Of a stretch of DNA of 64,000 nt, positions 7,124 to 15,305 are shown piece by piece. This DNA is from an uncultured Bacteroides sp. (GTDB lineage Bacteria > Bacteroidota > Bacteroidia > Bacteroidales > Bacteroidaceae): contig NZ_URFY01000019.1 in assembly GCF_900547205.1 (NCBI RefSeq), forward strand, positions 1 through 64,000. The letters run 5' to 3'. Position 1 is the stretch's first letter; each line of letters opens with the position of its first letter. The position numbers and the translations under genes are program-made. The notes under the pieces were generated by a model, which saw only the letters and a list, made by a program, of their open reading frames with translations, did no database searches and had not been told where the DNA came from.

Positions 7124-9607
7124 TCATTTTACATTCCAATCAATTTCTCCATTATCCGCCACATCTACGACAACTGTATTTCCTGCCGTTAATGTTCCTG
7201 CAACAATCATCTTTGAGATAGGGCGGCGGATATAGTTACGTATCGTACCTGCTACCTGACGTGCTCCGTATTTTGGAGTGAAGCCACGGGTAGCGAGCAG
7301 ATTCTTTGCCTTTTCTGTAATTTCGATACTGATATGTTGTTTATCCAACAACGCTACAACTCCCTTTAGCTGTATTTCAAAAATGCGAACCAGCATCGTT
7401 TCGTTGATGGGGGAGAATGGTACGATTTCCGACAAACGGGCAAGGAACTCCGGGCGGAAATAGTTGCCCATGACTTCCATCAGGTCGGTGGTAGAGGGAT
7501 TCTTTCCTTCACTCACTTGTTTGGCCAGCCATTCACTACCCACGTTGGAGGTAAACAATACGATGGAATTGGAAAAATCGCCCTCTTTGCCTAAACGGTC
7601 GTGCAGCTTGCCTTCGTCCATAATTTGCAGAAAGATGTCATACACGGAAGAATGTGCTTTCTCTATCTCATCGAAAAGAACCACTGCGTAGGGCTGACGA
7701 CGTATCTTGTTTACCAGCAGACCGCCTTCTTCATACCCGACATATCCCGGAGGTGCTCCATAGAGCAGTGCGGCTGAGTGCTCTTCCTTGAACTCTGACA
7801 TATCGAAGCGTATCATCGCCTTTTCATCATTGAAGAGAGCTTCCGCCAAGGCTTTTGCCAACTCGGTCTTACCCGTTCCGGTAGGACCCAGCAGGAAGAA
7901 CGAGCCAATCGGTTGCCCGGGTTTGTTCATCCCGCTCCGCGATTCGACAATGGCATCCGTCAACACTTTCAGTGCGTTGTCCTGTCCCACCACTCTGCGG
8001 CGCAGAATATCTTCCATGTTGAGCAACTTCTCTTTCTCTCCCGACTCTATTTTGCCGATAGGAATGCCCGTAGAAGAAGAAACAACAGCTGCCACTTGGT
8101 GGGAAGTTATTTTCGTAATCTTTTCTTTGGTCAACTCACGCAAACGGTCGAGCACACCTAATATATAGTCCATCCATTCACCATAGTCTGACGATTCAGG
8201 TTCGTTCTGTCCTTCGGAGAGCATCCCCAAAAGAATAGGGCTTAACCGGTTCTTCATGGTGAAGTTCACTAACCGCAACTTCTCCGTGCGTTCCGCTTCG
8301 GGCTGGTCTTCTGCCGCTTCAATGGCAGCAAGCTGCACCGCCAGTTCCTTTATATCTTTTTCCCCGCTCTGGTTAATCATCTTAACGGCAGACAGGGTAC
8401 GGTCTATCAAATCAATAGCGGCATCCGGCAAACGGCGTTCTTTGACATACCGCTTGGCAAGTGCCACACATTCCGGCAATGAATCTTGGTCTACTCCCAC
8501 ACCGTGGTAGTTTTCATATCGCTCCAAAGCCGCCTGTATCATATTTACGGTAGACGCAAGGTCGGGTTCCGACACTTGCAGCACTTCGAATCGCCGGTTA
8601 AGGGCATGATCCGGCTCTATCAGTTTTCGGTATTCGTCAACCGTGGTGACTCCGATTACCGTTATATTTCCTTTGGCGAGCTCGGGTTTCAAGATGCTTG
8701 CCGCTCCGTTGTTGCCCGACTTGGGGTCAATCAACGTATGTATTTCATCAATAAAGAGAATGGCATTGCCGTGAGCCGACAACTCCTTGATTATGCCTTT
8801 CAGCCGTTCTTCTATCTCGCCTTTGTAAGTAGCACCTGCAATCAGTGTTCCAGTGTCGAGCTCATAGATGGTCATATCCTTAAGATATTGAGGAACCGTT
8901 CCCTCAATAATACTACACGCCAATCCGTCTACCAAGGCAGTCTTGCCTACACCGGCGTCGCCGATGATGAGCACGTTGGGCTTGCCCAACCGCCCCAGAA
9001 TTTCCATCATCATGCGTGTCTCACGGTCACGGCACACAATAGGATATACTTTCTTATCTGCCGCAAAAGCAGTCTTATCCGTACAGTACTTATCTAAATT
9101 GCCTGTACCGGTCGTCCATAGGGGGGCATCACTTCCCGAAAGTTCGGTTTGCGTACTTGCGGATTTTTTCATGCTACCCATCCCGTTCATAAAGAGGTCG
9201 TGTATCTCACGCTCCCGGATAGGGAACGAGCGCAACTCGTCCGTGCTGAATCCTGCTTCGGGTGTAGCAATAGCCGCCAACAGGCAAAGTGGGTTAATTT
9301 CCAGCAGCCCCCACTTGATTCGTACATTATCGGCTTGCTCAAACAGTTCGTTGACTTTCGCATCAGGCATTATCTCGCCTGCACTGGCAGCCTTGGGATA
9401 CTCTTCAATTCTCACCTCCGCCCATTCGCGCAGGTAATCTGCGTCCTTGCCCAGCGATTCGACAAACGAACGCAGCCCTACCTCTTTGTGCATCAAGGCA
9501 AACAAAAGGTGTGCCGGAGCATAGCTTGCATTGCCATACTCACGAGCGACACCTTTTGATATTCGGATTACGCTCTGAACTGTTTCATTGATGTTCAAAA
9601 AATCCAT
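7124..9607 (-). CDS. tssH: TssH (ClpV) AAA+ sheath-recycling ATPase
   Basis: An 827-aa Clp/Hsp100 ATPase. An N-terminal Clp-N domain (residues ~1-150) is followed by the first AAA+ module with Walker A GDAGVGKT (~216) and Walker B LFIDEIHTL (~287), a short middle region, and a second AAA+ module with Walker A GPTGTGKT (~574) and Walker B VVLFDEIEKA (~644), then a C-terminal Clp domain D2-small. The middle domain is short compared with ClpB, as in ClpV. It disassembles the contracted TssB-TssC sheath. Location directly after tssC in the T6SS operon distinguishes it from a housekeeping ClpB. Both Walker motifs are intact, so it should be active. Confidence 0.93.
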   Translation of the reverse strand: MDFLNINETVQSVIRISKGVAREYGNASYAPAHLLFALMHKEVGLRSFVESLGKDADYLREWAEVRIEEYPKAASAGEIMPDAKVNELFEQADNVRIKWGLLEINPLCLLAAIATPEAGFSTDELRSFPIREREIHDLFMNGMGSMKKSASTQTELSGSDAPLWTTGTGNLDKYCTDKTAFAADKKVYPIVCRDRETRMMMEILGRLGKPNVLIIGDAGVGKTALVDGLACSIIEGTVPQYLKDMTIYELDTGTLIAGATYKGEIEERLKGIIKELSAHGNAILFIDEIHTLIDPKSGNNGAASILKPELAKGNITVIGVTTVDEYRKLIEPDHALNRRFEVLQVSEPDLASTVNMIQAALERYENYHGVGVDQDSLPECVALAKRYVKERRLPDAAIDLIDRTLSAVKMINQSGEKDIKELAVQLAAIEAAEDQPEAERTEKLRLVNFTMKNRLSPILLGMLSEGQNEPESSDYGEWMDYILGVLDRLRELTKEKITKITSHQVAAVVSSSTGIPIGKIESGEKEKLLNMEDILRRRVVGQDNALKVLTDAIVESRSGMNKPGQPIGSFFLLGPTGTGKTELAKALAEALFNDEKAMIRFDMSEFKEEHSAALLYGAPPGYVGYEEGGLLVNKIRRQPYAVVLFDEIEKAHSSVYDIFLQIMDEGKLHDRLGKEGDFSNSIVLFTSNVGSEWLAKQVSEGKNPSTTDLMEVMGNYFRPEFLARLSEIVPFSPINETMLVRIFEIQLKGVVALLDKQHISIEITEKAKNLLATRGFTPKYGARQVAGTIRNYIRRPISKMIVAGTLTAGNTVVVDVADNGEIDWNVK

Positions 9608-9619
9608 ATTCTATTTTTA

Positions 9620-10999
9620 TTACGCCTGTTCGTAATCTGTATTCCAGTTCGTACCGTCATCGCCTTTCGTACCGTCCAGCTTGATAACAAAGCTCTTGGC
9701 TGGGAAGAACGGCGTCATGTGAATATCCAGATAGATGCGGTCTTTCTGCTTTTGGTCTTGCTCGAAGCGCATTATCTTGAATTTTTCGATAAGGCGGTCG
9801 GCTCCCTGTACACTGTCAAGATACGTAACAATCTGCCCTCTCAGGTCACGTTCCGTCTTGGAGCTCCAGTTCTCGAACGAACGGCGGTTCAAGAAGTCAA
9901 ACAATACCTTGGTGATATAGTCGAATACACGTACCACCGAATATGTTTGCAATCCCAGATTGTCACCGTTGAACAAAGTCTTGGCGGAGAACGCCATCAC
10001 TTTGCCATATTCGTTGACCATCGGAATGAGTCCCATTTTCTCCAGTTGTGAGATTTCGCTCTTTTTCAACGGGAATACCACCGCATCCACTTCATTGATG
10101 CCGCCGTACTTCTTACCGGCAGTCACCTGAGACATCAGAGTGGTGTATACTTTACCCATCAAAGCAATGGACGGAGATACGTGCAGGTCTTCCTCCTCAC
10201 CGATTTCCCGATATCCGGCACGTCCCACAAGCCAGTTACAGGTCATGCAGGTATTGCTTTTAAAGGCGTCACCACTTGCCATGTTGGAGGTAAAGAACAG
10301 TTCCACAACATCTTCCGGCTTATCAAGGTCGGCAAAGTCCGTATAGAGCATCACTTTATTGTCATAAGCAATTTTCGCCCATTTTTCGAGCACCTTGTTA
10401 GAACCAAGATAGCCCGGAATGGCTAACAGTGAGTAGTTCTGACGCAAATCCAACTTGTCATAGTTCTGTTTCAGTTCACGGGCCACAAAATCAATGAAAC
10501 GGGGATTGTCCAAGTCGGTCAGTTGGTCTTTCGAAGCGTTGACAATCGTCACATTGTTCACCTTGTCCGCTTCCGTATTCTTATAGAACAACATCACTCC
10601 ACGGTATGCCTGTTCCAAATCCCTCACGCTTTGCACTGCTACCAGTTGGCTTTTGGCAAGATGTGCTGCGGCAACTTCCGATTTGGCTTTGGAGGTGGCA
10701 ATCATTTCCGTCACTGCCGATGATGAGTTCAGCAGGTCAATCCACATATCTATCTTGTTTTTCAGAACTTCCCGTTCCTCTTGCTTCTGTTCATCGGTTA
10801 AGAATATCTTTTTGCGGGCTTTGCGCTCCGGATTCAGGTTCTGAATGCCATCCACTGTTGATTCCAGAAAGTTGAATCCGCCAAATCTGGATAACACGTC
10901 CAGTGCCGATGCCAAAGAGGATTCCCCATTTTTCTCTTTATAGGAAACCTGAACGGTTTCTTGCGCCTGAAGTTCAGACTTGTTTTTATTATCTTCCAT
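9620..10999 (-). CDS. tssC: TssC, large sheath subunit
   Basis: A 459-aa sheath protein. Identifying stretches include the N-terminal coiled region (LKNKIDMWIDLLNSSS), the central core (NYDKLDLRQNYSLLAIPGY), and the C-terminal region with LFDFLNRRSFENWSS and RGQIVTYLDSVQGADRL, matching TssC proteins of Bacteroidetes T6SS. With TssB it builds the contractile sheath around the Hcp tube. It starts 15 bases after tssB, the normal pairing, and tssH follows after 12 bases, coupling sheath production with recycling. The length is slightly below that of proteobacterial TssC (~490-500 aa), usual for this subtype. Confidence 0.93.
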   Translation of the reverse strand: MEDNKNKSELQAQETVQVSYKEKNGESSLASALDVLSRFGGFNFLESTVDGIQNLNPERKARKKIFLTDEQKQEEREVLKNKIDMWIDLLNSSSAVTEMIATSKAKSEVAAAHLAKSQLVAVQSVRDLEQAYRGVMLFYKNTEADKVNNVTIVNASKDQLTDLDNPRFIDFVARELKQNYDKLDLRQNYSLLAIPGYLGSNKVLEKWAKIAYDNKVMLYTDFADLDKPEDVVELFFTSNMASGDAFKSNTCMTCNWLVGRAGYREIGEEEDLHVSPSIALMGKVYTTLMSQVTAGKKYGGINEVDAVVFPLKKSEISQLEKMGLIPMVNEYGKVMAFSAKTLFNGDNLGLQTYSVVRVFDYITKVLFDFLNRRSFENWSSKTERDLRGQIVTYLDSVQGADRLIEKFKIMRFEQDQKQKDRIYLDIHMTPFFPAKSFVIKLDGTKGDDGTNWNTDYEQA

Positions 11000-11014
11000 A
11001 GTTTCTATTGTCTT

Positions 11015-11464
11015 TTATTCGGTCTTTAATTCGTCACTCAATGCCTCCAGTGCGCTGATAAACGCATATTTGGATTCCGGATTCTCCAACACCCGTTGTA
11101 GAACTTTATTGGAGCGCAATTGCGTCACCAGCCCCTCGTAGAATGTTTTCTCCGTATCCAGATTATGGAGGAATGGACTGTTCTGTGTCATATTCTTCAC
11201 ACTAAAGTCCGCCACTGTTTTAAATTGGAAATTCTCTTTTACCGGTTGTCCTTCTTCATTTTCAAATTCAACATCAATGTTGGGTGAAAAATGCTCAAAC
11301 ACCTCTTCGATAGTGCTTAAGCCTGTGACTGCTTCAGGAGTCACGGGTTCGTCAGCGGTTAACTGTTCAACGATGAGGGAACGATTCTCCGGGATGTTCG
11401 CGATGGCTTCGGATGCATCAACTTTTACTTCATTGCCACCAATTCCATATTCAAGTATTGCCAT
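11015..11464 (-). CDS. tssB: TssB, small sheath subunit
   Basis: A 149-aa protein preceding tssC by 15 bases. The pattern fits TssB: an N-terminal strand, VDVEF-type segment (NIDVEFENEEGQPVKENFQF), the phrase FKTVADFSVKNMTQNSPFL for the first sheath helix, and a C-terminal helix with YAFISALEALSDELK. TssB and TssC interlock to form the sheath. It is separated from the major tssD by an 89-base gap containing a hairpin that could set the relative expression of tube and sheath. Start is the ATG at 11464. Confidence 0.9.
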   Translation of the reverse strand: MAILEYGIGGNEVKVDASEAIANIPENRSLIVEQLTADEPVTPEAVTGLSTIEEVFEHFSPNIDVEFENEEGQPVKENFQFKTVADFSVKNMTQNSPFLHNLDTEKTFYEGLVTQLRSNKVLQRVLENPESKYAFISALEALSDELKTE

Positions 11465-11489
11465 TGTCTTTTTTGTTTTTTAAGCAACA

Positions 11490-11528
11490 AAAGCCATCTA
11501 CACAGTTGGAAAAACAGCAGATGGCTTT
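11490..11528 (-). terminator. Hairpin between major tssD and tssB (attenuator-like)
   Basis: An inverted repeat with 10-bp arms (AAAGCCATCT at 11490-11499 and AGATGGCTTT at 11519-11528) and a 19-base loop lies between the stop of the major tssD and the start of tssB. On the minus strand the arm is followed by TTGTTGCTTAAAAAAC rather than a clean U run, so it may act as a partial terminator or an mRNA 3-prime end stabiliser, giving much more Hcp than sheath message. The functional reading is inferred. Confidence 0.6.
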
Positions 11529-11553
11529 CGTTACCTACATGAATACTAAATGA

Positions 11554-11943
11554 TTACTTCGGCCAATTCTGTTCGAATTGTGCGCCACCAATCTTAATCA
11601 CCTGAGCCGATACGACAAAGGTGATAGTCATCGGCTTTGAGCCGACAATGTCGATGTTTTCGGTAAATTCGGTGATGTAACCGTTTTCCCAGGTAAGTTC
11701 CTTCATCTTGGCTTCTTCATCACCTTTCTTGAAGACGATGCTGCCGGAATGAGGTTTAAATTGATTGGTCATGTTCTCCAGAATCGAGGTGTCATCAGTC
11801 GATTCTACATGCAGACGAATTTGTCCGCCATAAATGTTTGAAGATGGACGTCCTTTGGAATCTACATCTCTCTTGAGACTGTACGTACAATCCAGTACGT
11901 CAAACTCTTTTCCTGAAAGACTTAAGCTCGCTCTAAAAGCCAA
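11554..11943 (-). CDS. tssD: TssD (Hcp), major tube subunit, TTG start
   Basis: A 129-aa canonical Bacteroidetes Hcp: MAFRASLSLSGKEFDVLDC start, the conserved loop DVDSKGRPSSNIYGGQIRL (residues ~26-44), STDDTSILENM helix and a terminal QNWPK. It stacks as hexameric rings to make the tube. The first codon is TTG at 11943: no in-frame ATG exists before the upstream in-frame TAA, and homologous Hcp proteins begin exactly at MAFRA, so a TTG start is the best reading. It is the first gene of the visible operon; upstream is a 460-base AT-rich region. Confidence 0.92.
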   Translation of the reverse strand: MAFRASLSLSGKEFDVLDCTYSLKRDVDSKGRPSSNIYGGQIRLHVESTDDTSILENMTNQFKPHSGSIVFKKGDEEAKMKELTWENGYITEFTENIDIVGSKPMTITFVVSAQVIKIGGAQFEQNWPK

Positions 11944-12403
11944 ACTTTTTAGTGTTTTAAATTAAACAATTTGGTTAACTATCAATTATTGTCAAAAACA
12001 TAGCATCATATGCAGTATATTTAATTTCAACAATTGAACTTTTTTTATTTTCCGAAATATAGTTATTTGTGGAATTGGAGACAAATAAAGCCGCTTATTT
12101 TTTCATTTTTAGTATCATATTTAATGTTTATAATTATAATTAAACAGATATTAAACTTGTTATATCGAAATTTATCGCAACAATTGAACATTTTGACATC
12201 AAAAATAAGGATGTATAAATATTACATATATATAACATAGCAGTGGGTAATATCTCCTATAATACTACTTAATCATCAGATTACCAATTGTCTGCATTAT
12301 TGATAATGCCACATGATGCCATACCCAGAATTGGCTGTATTTGTCTGTCTCCTATGCCTTACCTTCGCCCCGCATCGACATTGATGCCAATCAAAACTTT
12401 ATT
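11944..12403. other. AT-rich region upstream of the T6SS operon
   Basis: No convincing gene is seen here. The stretch is strongly AT-rich and presumably holds the promoter of tssD, although I cannot find a clean TAnnTTTG -7 box. A 12-base sequence, CAACAATTGAAC, occurs twice exactly 150 bases apart (12028-12039 and 12178-12189) and could be a regulator site or chance in AT-rich DNA. Toward 12400 the sequence becomes less AT-rich and contains stop codons in all frames. Confidence 0.6.
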
Positions 12404-12829
12404 TTATGGACGAAAAACAAAAAGATGAGAGAGTATTGCTCGTCGCCGACAAGATGTGTCCTTACCATTCTTCAACACAAGTTCTTCTATGGTGTTTTCA
12501 GTATATCTCATTGTTTTTAGCAATGACTTCGACAAGGACTCTTCTACTGTATAACAAGAAGCATCATTCTCATTACTATATTTCTTTATAAAATTATTAG
12601 TCTCTGCCAAGATCCCCTTATCTTTATTGTCTCCAAAATATAGATAATCATATTCAGTGCCTTGTGCAGATAGAATCCTGTTATTTGCACCATAGATATT
12701 AAAACACTCAATAATATTAACAGAGTTAGAACCTTCCGGCTGTTTATTGCCTTTGCAGGTCAACAATAATAGTGCACCTACGAAAATTTTAGGATAAATC
12801 CGAAGATAGTTATAACAATCTTTGCGCAA
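12404..12829 (-). CDS. Putative small lipoprotein, uncertain start
   Basis: An open frame extends from 12982, but the part that resembles a gene begins with a lipoprotein signal: RIYPKIFVGALLLLTCKGN, with lipobox LLLTC. A TTG at 12829 gives a normal signal-peptide length and a 141-aa product; an ATG farther upstream would place an implausible 60-80 residues before the lipobox. The mature part is hydrophilic and unrecognised, and the C-terminal ~25 residues are basic and Phe-rich in a way that suggests an altered or frameshifted end. Close to a T6SS locus, a lone lipoprotein could be an orphan immunity protein, but nothing in the sequence proves this. Confidence 0.35.
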   Translation of the reverse strand: MRKDCYNYLRIYPKIFVGALLLLTCKGNKQPEGSNSVNIIECFNIYGANNRILSAQGTEYDYLYFGDNKDKGILAETNNFIKKYSNENDASCYTVEESLSKSLLKTMRYTENTIEELVLKNGKDTSCRRRAILSHLFVFRP

Positions 12830-13025
12830 GGATAGCAACGATGGGAAGATTCGTGATGAGATAGGTTCAAATATAGGTACTATAAGCATCATGCAATAAT
12901 GCGGAATGTCTTTCACTTTTTTGTTGCATGAAAAGCTACGCTTTAGGCAGGCTAAAGCAATACTTTTCACTTCCTTAAGCATTTCTTTCCGCCCGAATAA
13001 CCTTTATTATAAATTGTATCCACCT

Positions 13026-13331
13026 TTAGATTTTCTTATTAACGATTCCATCCTGCAAATCTTTTATTGTCAATTGCTTATATCGTTTCTCTTCCCTCCT
13101 GAATAAGTCTTTTATCAAACCGAATATCGGTTCATCTTCTTCCGGAAAATAGTCATTGAAATGAAATTCATCCAAAGAGACATGGAATAAAGACGAATAC
13201 TTTGATAGTAATTCATCTGCATCATCACCATATATTGAAAGGTCATGATACAAACTTACATTTTCTATATTAGGAAAATCTTCCAGACTTCCTGTGTATT
13301 CTTCTATTAACTTAATCAGTTCTCTATTCAT
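13026..13331 (-). CDS. DUF1493-like small acidic protein
   Basis: A 101-aa acidic protein. The pattern LSIYGDDADELLSKYSSLF followed by FHFNDYFPEEDEP is that of the DUF1493 family, an acyl-carrier-protein-like small domain whose usual motif is a DGDDA-type loop followed by a FxxYF phrase. There is no conserved Ser for phosphopantetheine. Its start at 13331 is three bases after the stop of a short ORF that looks like the end of the upstream membrane protein, so it closes a small operon. Function unknown; such proteins often neighbour toxin loci, which fits the nearby T6SS, but this is inference. Confidence 0.65.
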   Translation of the reverse strand: MNRELIKLIEEYTGSLEDFPNIENVSLYHDLSIYGDDADELLSKYSSLFHVSLDEFHFNDYFPEEDEPIFGLIKDLFRREEKRYKQLTIKDLQDGIVNKKI

Positions 13332-13334
13332 AAT

Positions 13335-13442
13335 TTATCTTTTCTTTTCAGCTTCTTCCCGTAGTTTCACAATTTTCAATTCTTTTTGTATCTGCTTGAA
13401 AGTTTCAAACTCCGGATAGCCTGACAAATCATCTTCGGTCAT
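13335..13442 (-). pseudogene. 35-codon fragment, probably the displaced C-terminus of the upstream membrane protein
   Basis: This short frame starts with ATG at 13442, overlaps the last 14 bases of the membrane-protein ORF, and encodes a highly charged peptide (MTEDDLSGYPEFETF, then KQIQKELKIVKLREEAEKKR) with a helical C-terminus. It ends three bases before the DUF1493-like start. A tail like this would be a natural end for the membrane protein in the other frame, so a frameshift or internal deletion is more likely than an independent small gene. A genuine overlapping small ORF cannot be excluded. Confidence 0.4.
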
Positions 13443-13965
13443 ATATGCTTGGATTAAACGTGAAAACAATATCCGTTTGGATGTTCGAATCCCAACATCC
13501 TGCACAATAACCCGGCACTACTTTTGAAAAAGGAATGGTGCAACGTAGAAAAAACAAATAGCGGGAGAAAGCAATAGTTCCGTTCATCCTATCCAGTACA
13601 AAGCGTCTTGGAGGCGATAATACTCCATAAAGAAACATGACGAACATCAGAATTATCAGCCCGGGCGTAGGGGGAAAATATATATTACTGTAAGGTTTAT
13701 CTATATCTGCGTAAATAGCGCACGCAAGAGCAAAGGCCGGTATTCCTCCAAAAAGAATAAAAATCTTCCGTAGAATAAACTCCAATTCGAAAATCAGAAA
13801 TTCATCGTCTGCTCTTTCTATTTTCATATCACGGACAATTTCTTTTGTTAATACAATAGGAAATGGGTATATGACATGTTCCATAGGATACTGCTTGCCT
13901 TGAAAAATAGTAAATGTTATATATGTACATACAGCGATTAATACTATTACTAGGATGAATATCAT
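13429..13965 (-). CDS. Membrane protein of unknown function, possibly frameshifted
   Basis: A 178-aa protein with an N-terminal membrane helix (residues ~1-20), a cytoplasmic stretch, two further hydrophobic helices at ~67-85 and ~100-113, and a conserved-looking motif PPRRFVLDRMNGTIAFSR, which in similar proteins marks a post-membrane beta domain. The frame then ends abruptly after TDIVFTFNPSIYDRR. A second frame overlapping the end encodes a charged 35-aa tail, suggesting a frameshift or deletion near 13440. The start overlaps the stop of the upstream gene by four bases (ATGA). No family assignment can be made from the sequence alone. Confidence 0.55.
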   Translation of the reverse strand: MIFILVIVLIAVCTYITFTIFQGKQYPMEHVIYPFPIVLTKEIVRDMKIERADDEFLIFELEFILRKIFILFGGIPAFALACAIYADIDKPYSNIYFPPTPGLIILMFVMFLYGVLSPPRRFVLDRMNGTIAFSRYLFFLRCTIPFSKVVPGYCAGCWDSNIQTDIVFTFNPSIYDRR

Positions 13966-14282
13966 TCCGAAGACAAAAAATTTCTCTTATAATGGCTGAA
14001 TAAGATTTCATTCTTTAGAAATACACTATATCTCAATATTTCCAAAATAATAACTCCCAAAAAGCCTAAACAGAATAATAACGAATTAAGAAATGGATTT
14101 GCCACCAAAGAAAAGAGGCAAATGTAAATTGATGGAAAAATAACACTTGCTCCCCCTCTCCATATTTTCCATCCATACCTTTGAGTAATTCTTTCTCCCC
14201 TATAATAGATATAATCGAAGAGACAGAAAAACGTCTTATTTCTTTTTCTATACTGCAGTGGTATTCCTTTGTGTCTGCCCAT
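13962..14282 (-). CDS. Small membrane protein of unknown function
   Basis: A 106-aa protein with a basic, aromatic N-terminus (MGRHKGIPLQYRKRNKTFFC) and two hydrophobic segments (residues ~47-60 and ~67-82), topology compatible with two membrane helices. Translationally coupled to the next membrane protein by a four-base overlap, so the two likely work together. A 7-bp-arm palindrome lies 16 bases upstream of the start and may be an operator. I do not recognise the family. Confidence 0.55.
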   Translation of the reverse strand: MGRHKGIPLQYRKRNKTFFCLFDYIYYRGERITQRYGWKIWRGGASVIFPSIYICLFSLVANPFLNSLLFCLGFLGVIILEILRYSVFLKNEILFSHYKRNFLSSE

Positions 14283-14604
14283 ATTCTGATTCTATTGATT
14301 TGCGATTCGCAAATTACAAATTAATCATTTTTTTCTTTGATATACAAGCAAATATATAAATATATTCCCGCCTATATATGCATTCTTATTAAAATTTCCG
14401 TATCCTTTTCACCGTACTTTTTATATGGGACAGCAATCCAGTGATTGAATGTCTCGCTGGGACGAAGCAACAGTTCTGTATCTCCTAAAATTCATCATCC
14501 TGCATTTTTACCTCCATTTATTATATAAATCTGGAGTAAAGACTATCATTATAACGATAATATCTGTAACTTTGCAGCCCAAACAAATCTAGCAGAACAT
14601 AAGC
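14283..14604. other. Divergent intergenic region with a palindrome
   Basis: No gene is evident in these 322 bases. At 14298-14314 there is a perfect palindrome (ATTTGCG, three bases, CGCAAAT), placed just upstream of the minus-strand membrane-protein operon and suitable as a repressor site. The right-hand end carries the promoter of the plus-strand lipoprotein. Confidence 0.6.
14567..14574 (+). promoter_or_regulatory. Bacteroides -7 element for the lipoprotein gene at 14605
   Basis: TAACTTTG matches the TAnnTTTG -7 consensus of the Bacteroides primary sigma factor and lies 30 bases before the ATG. No clear TTTG -33 box is visible at the usual spacing. Confidence 0.6.
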
Positions 14605-15264
14605 ATGAAACTATTTTATCACACATCACTCTTTCTTCTTTTTATTTTTATCTTCTTTGGTTGCAGTAAAGATGAAAATACAATCAATCCGCCTGATTCC
14701 GAACCGAAAGTTATCTCCTCGATTACAATCACCAATATTAATAACATTCCTGCTAAGGTAACCTTCGACAGAGTGGAGGCTAATATTACCGGTGAATGCT
14801 GGAAAGTCATCGGAACCGTAGAAGCTAAGTATGAAAATGGAAAGGCAATCATTCAACTGCCAACTAGTTTCGCTACCGAACAATTTCAGATAGTGGACCG
14901 ACATGGAAATAACATGTACGGTCATTGGCCTGCCACATCCAGTGATTCGGATGCGCTGGTCACTACATTAGGAGATATCATCGCCTATCAGGGAACGAAG
15001 AAAGTAGGTAGGGTTTACTCAACCAATTGGACGGGTAAAGGCTCGTCAGCCGGAAAAGCTTTTGTATATTATCAATATGCCGACCGACCATTTAGTCTCA
15101 CCGGGAGCAATAATTCATTCTACTATAGTGACTGTACGTTTTACAAAGGATGGAATAGCTATGCCAATATTAATCCTACAACAGAAGGGACTTCTGGAAA
15201 TATTCACTGCACCACATCAGTTCCTGATGATATCTTTTGGAGCTTTGAATCCTGGACGCATTAG
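14605..15264 (+). CDS. Putative lipoprotein of unknown function
   Basis: A 219-aa protein with a lipoprotein signal peptide (hydrophobic core LFLLFIFIFFGC, Cys ~20) followed by a spacer with SKDENTINPPDSEP, typical of surface-exposed Bacteroides lipoproteins with acidic residues after the Cys (surface lipoprotein export signal-like). The mature part is beta-rich with Thr, Ser, Asn and Tyr, e.g. YSTNWTGKGSSAGKAFVYYQ, resembling fimbrillin- or immunoglobulin-like surface folds, but no family is recognisable. A second lipoprotein gene follows after 41 bases and is probably co-transcribed. Lower GC content than the later part of the window. Confidence 0.6.
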   Translation: MKLFYHTSLFLLFIFIFFGCSKDENTINPPDSEPKVISSITITNINNIPAKVTFDRVEANITGECWKVIGTVEAKYENGKAIIQLPTSFATEQFQIVDRHGNNMYGHWPATSSDSDALVTTLGDIIAYQGTKKVGRVYSTNWTGKGSSAGKAFVYYQYADRPFSLTGSNNSFYYSDCTFYKGWNSYANINPTTEGTSGNIHCTTSVPDDIFWSFESWTH

Positions 15265-15305
15265 TAATATTACAAATATTCATGTATCAATAAATAATGT
15301 TTCAA

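Noticed and set aside
1..14604. Integrative element carrying the T6SS locus
   Set aside because: T6SS loci of Bacteroides are often on integrative elements, but no integrase, relaxase, att-like repeat or tRNA gene is seen in the window. The left boundary lies outside, so the question stays open.
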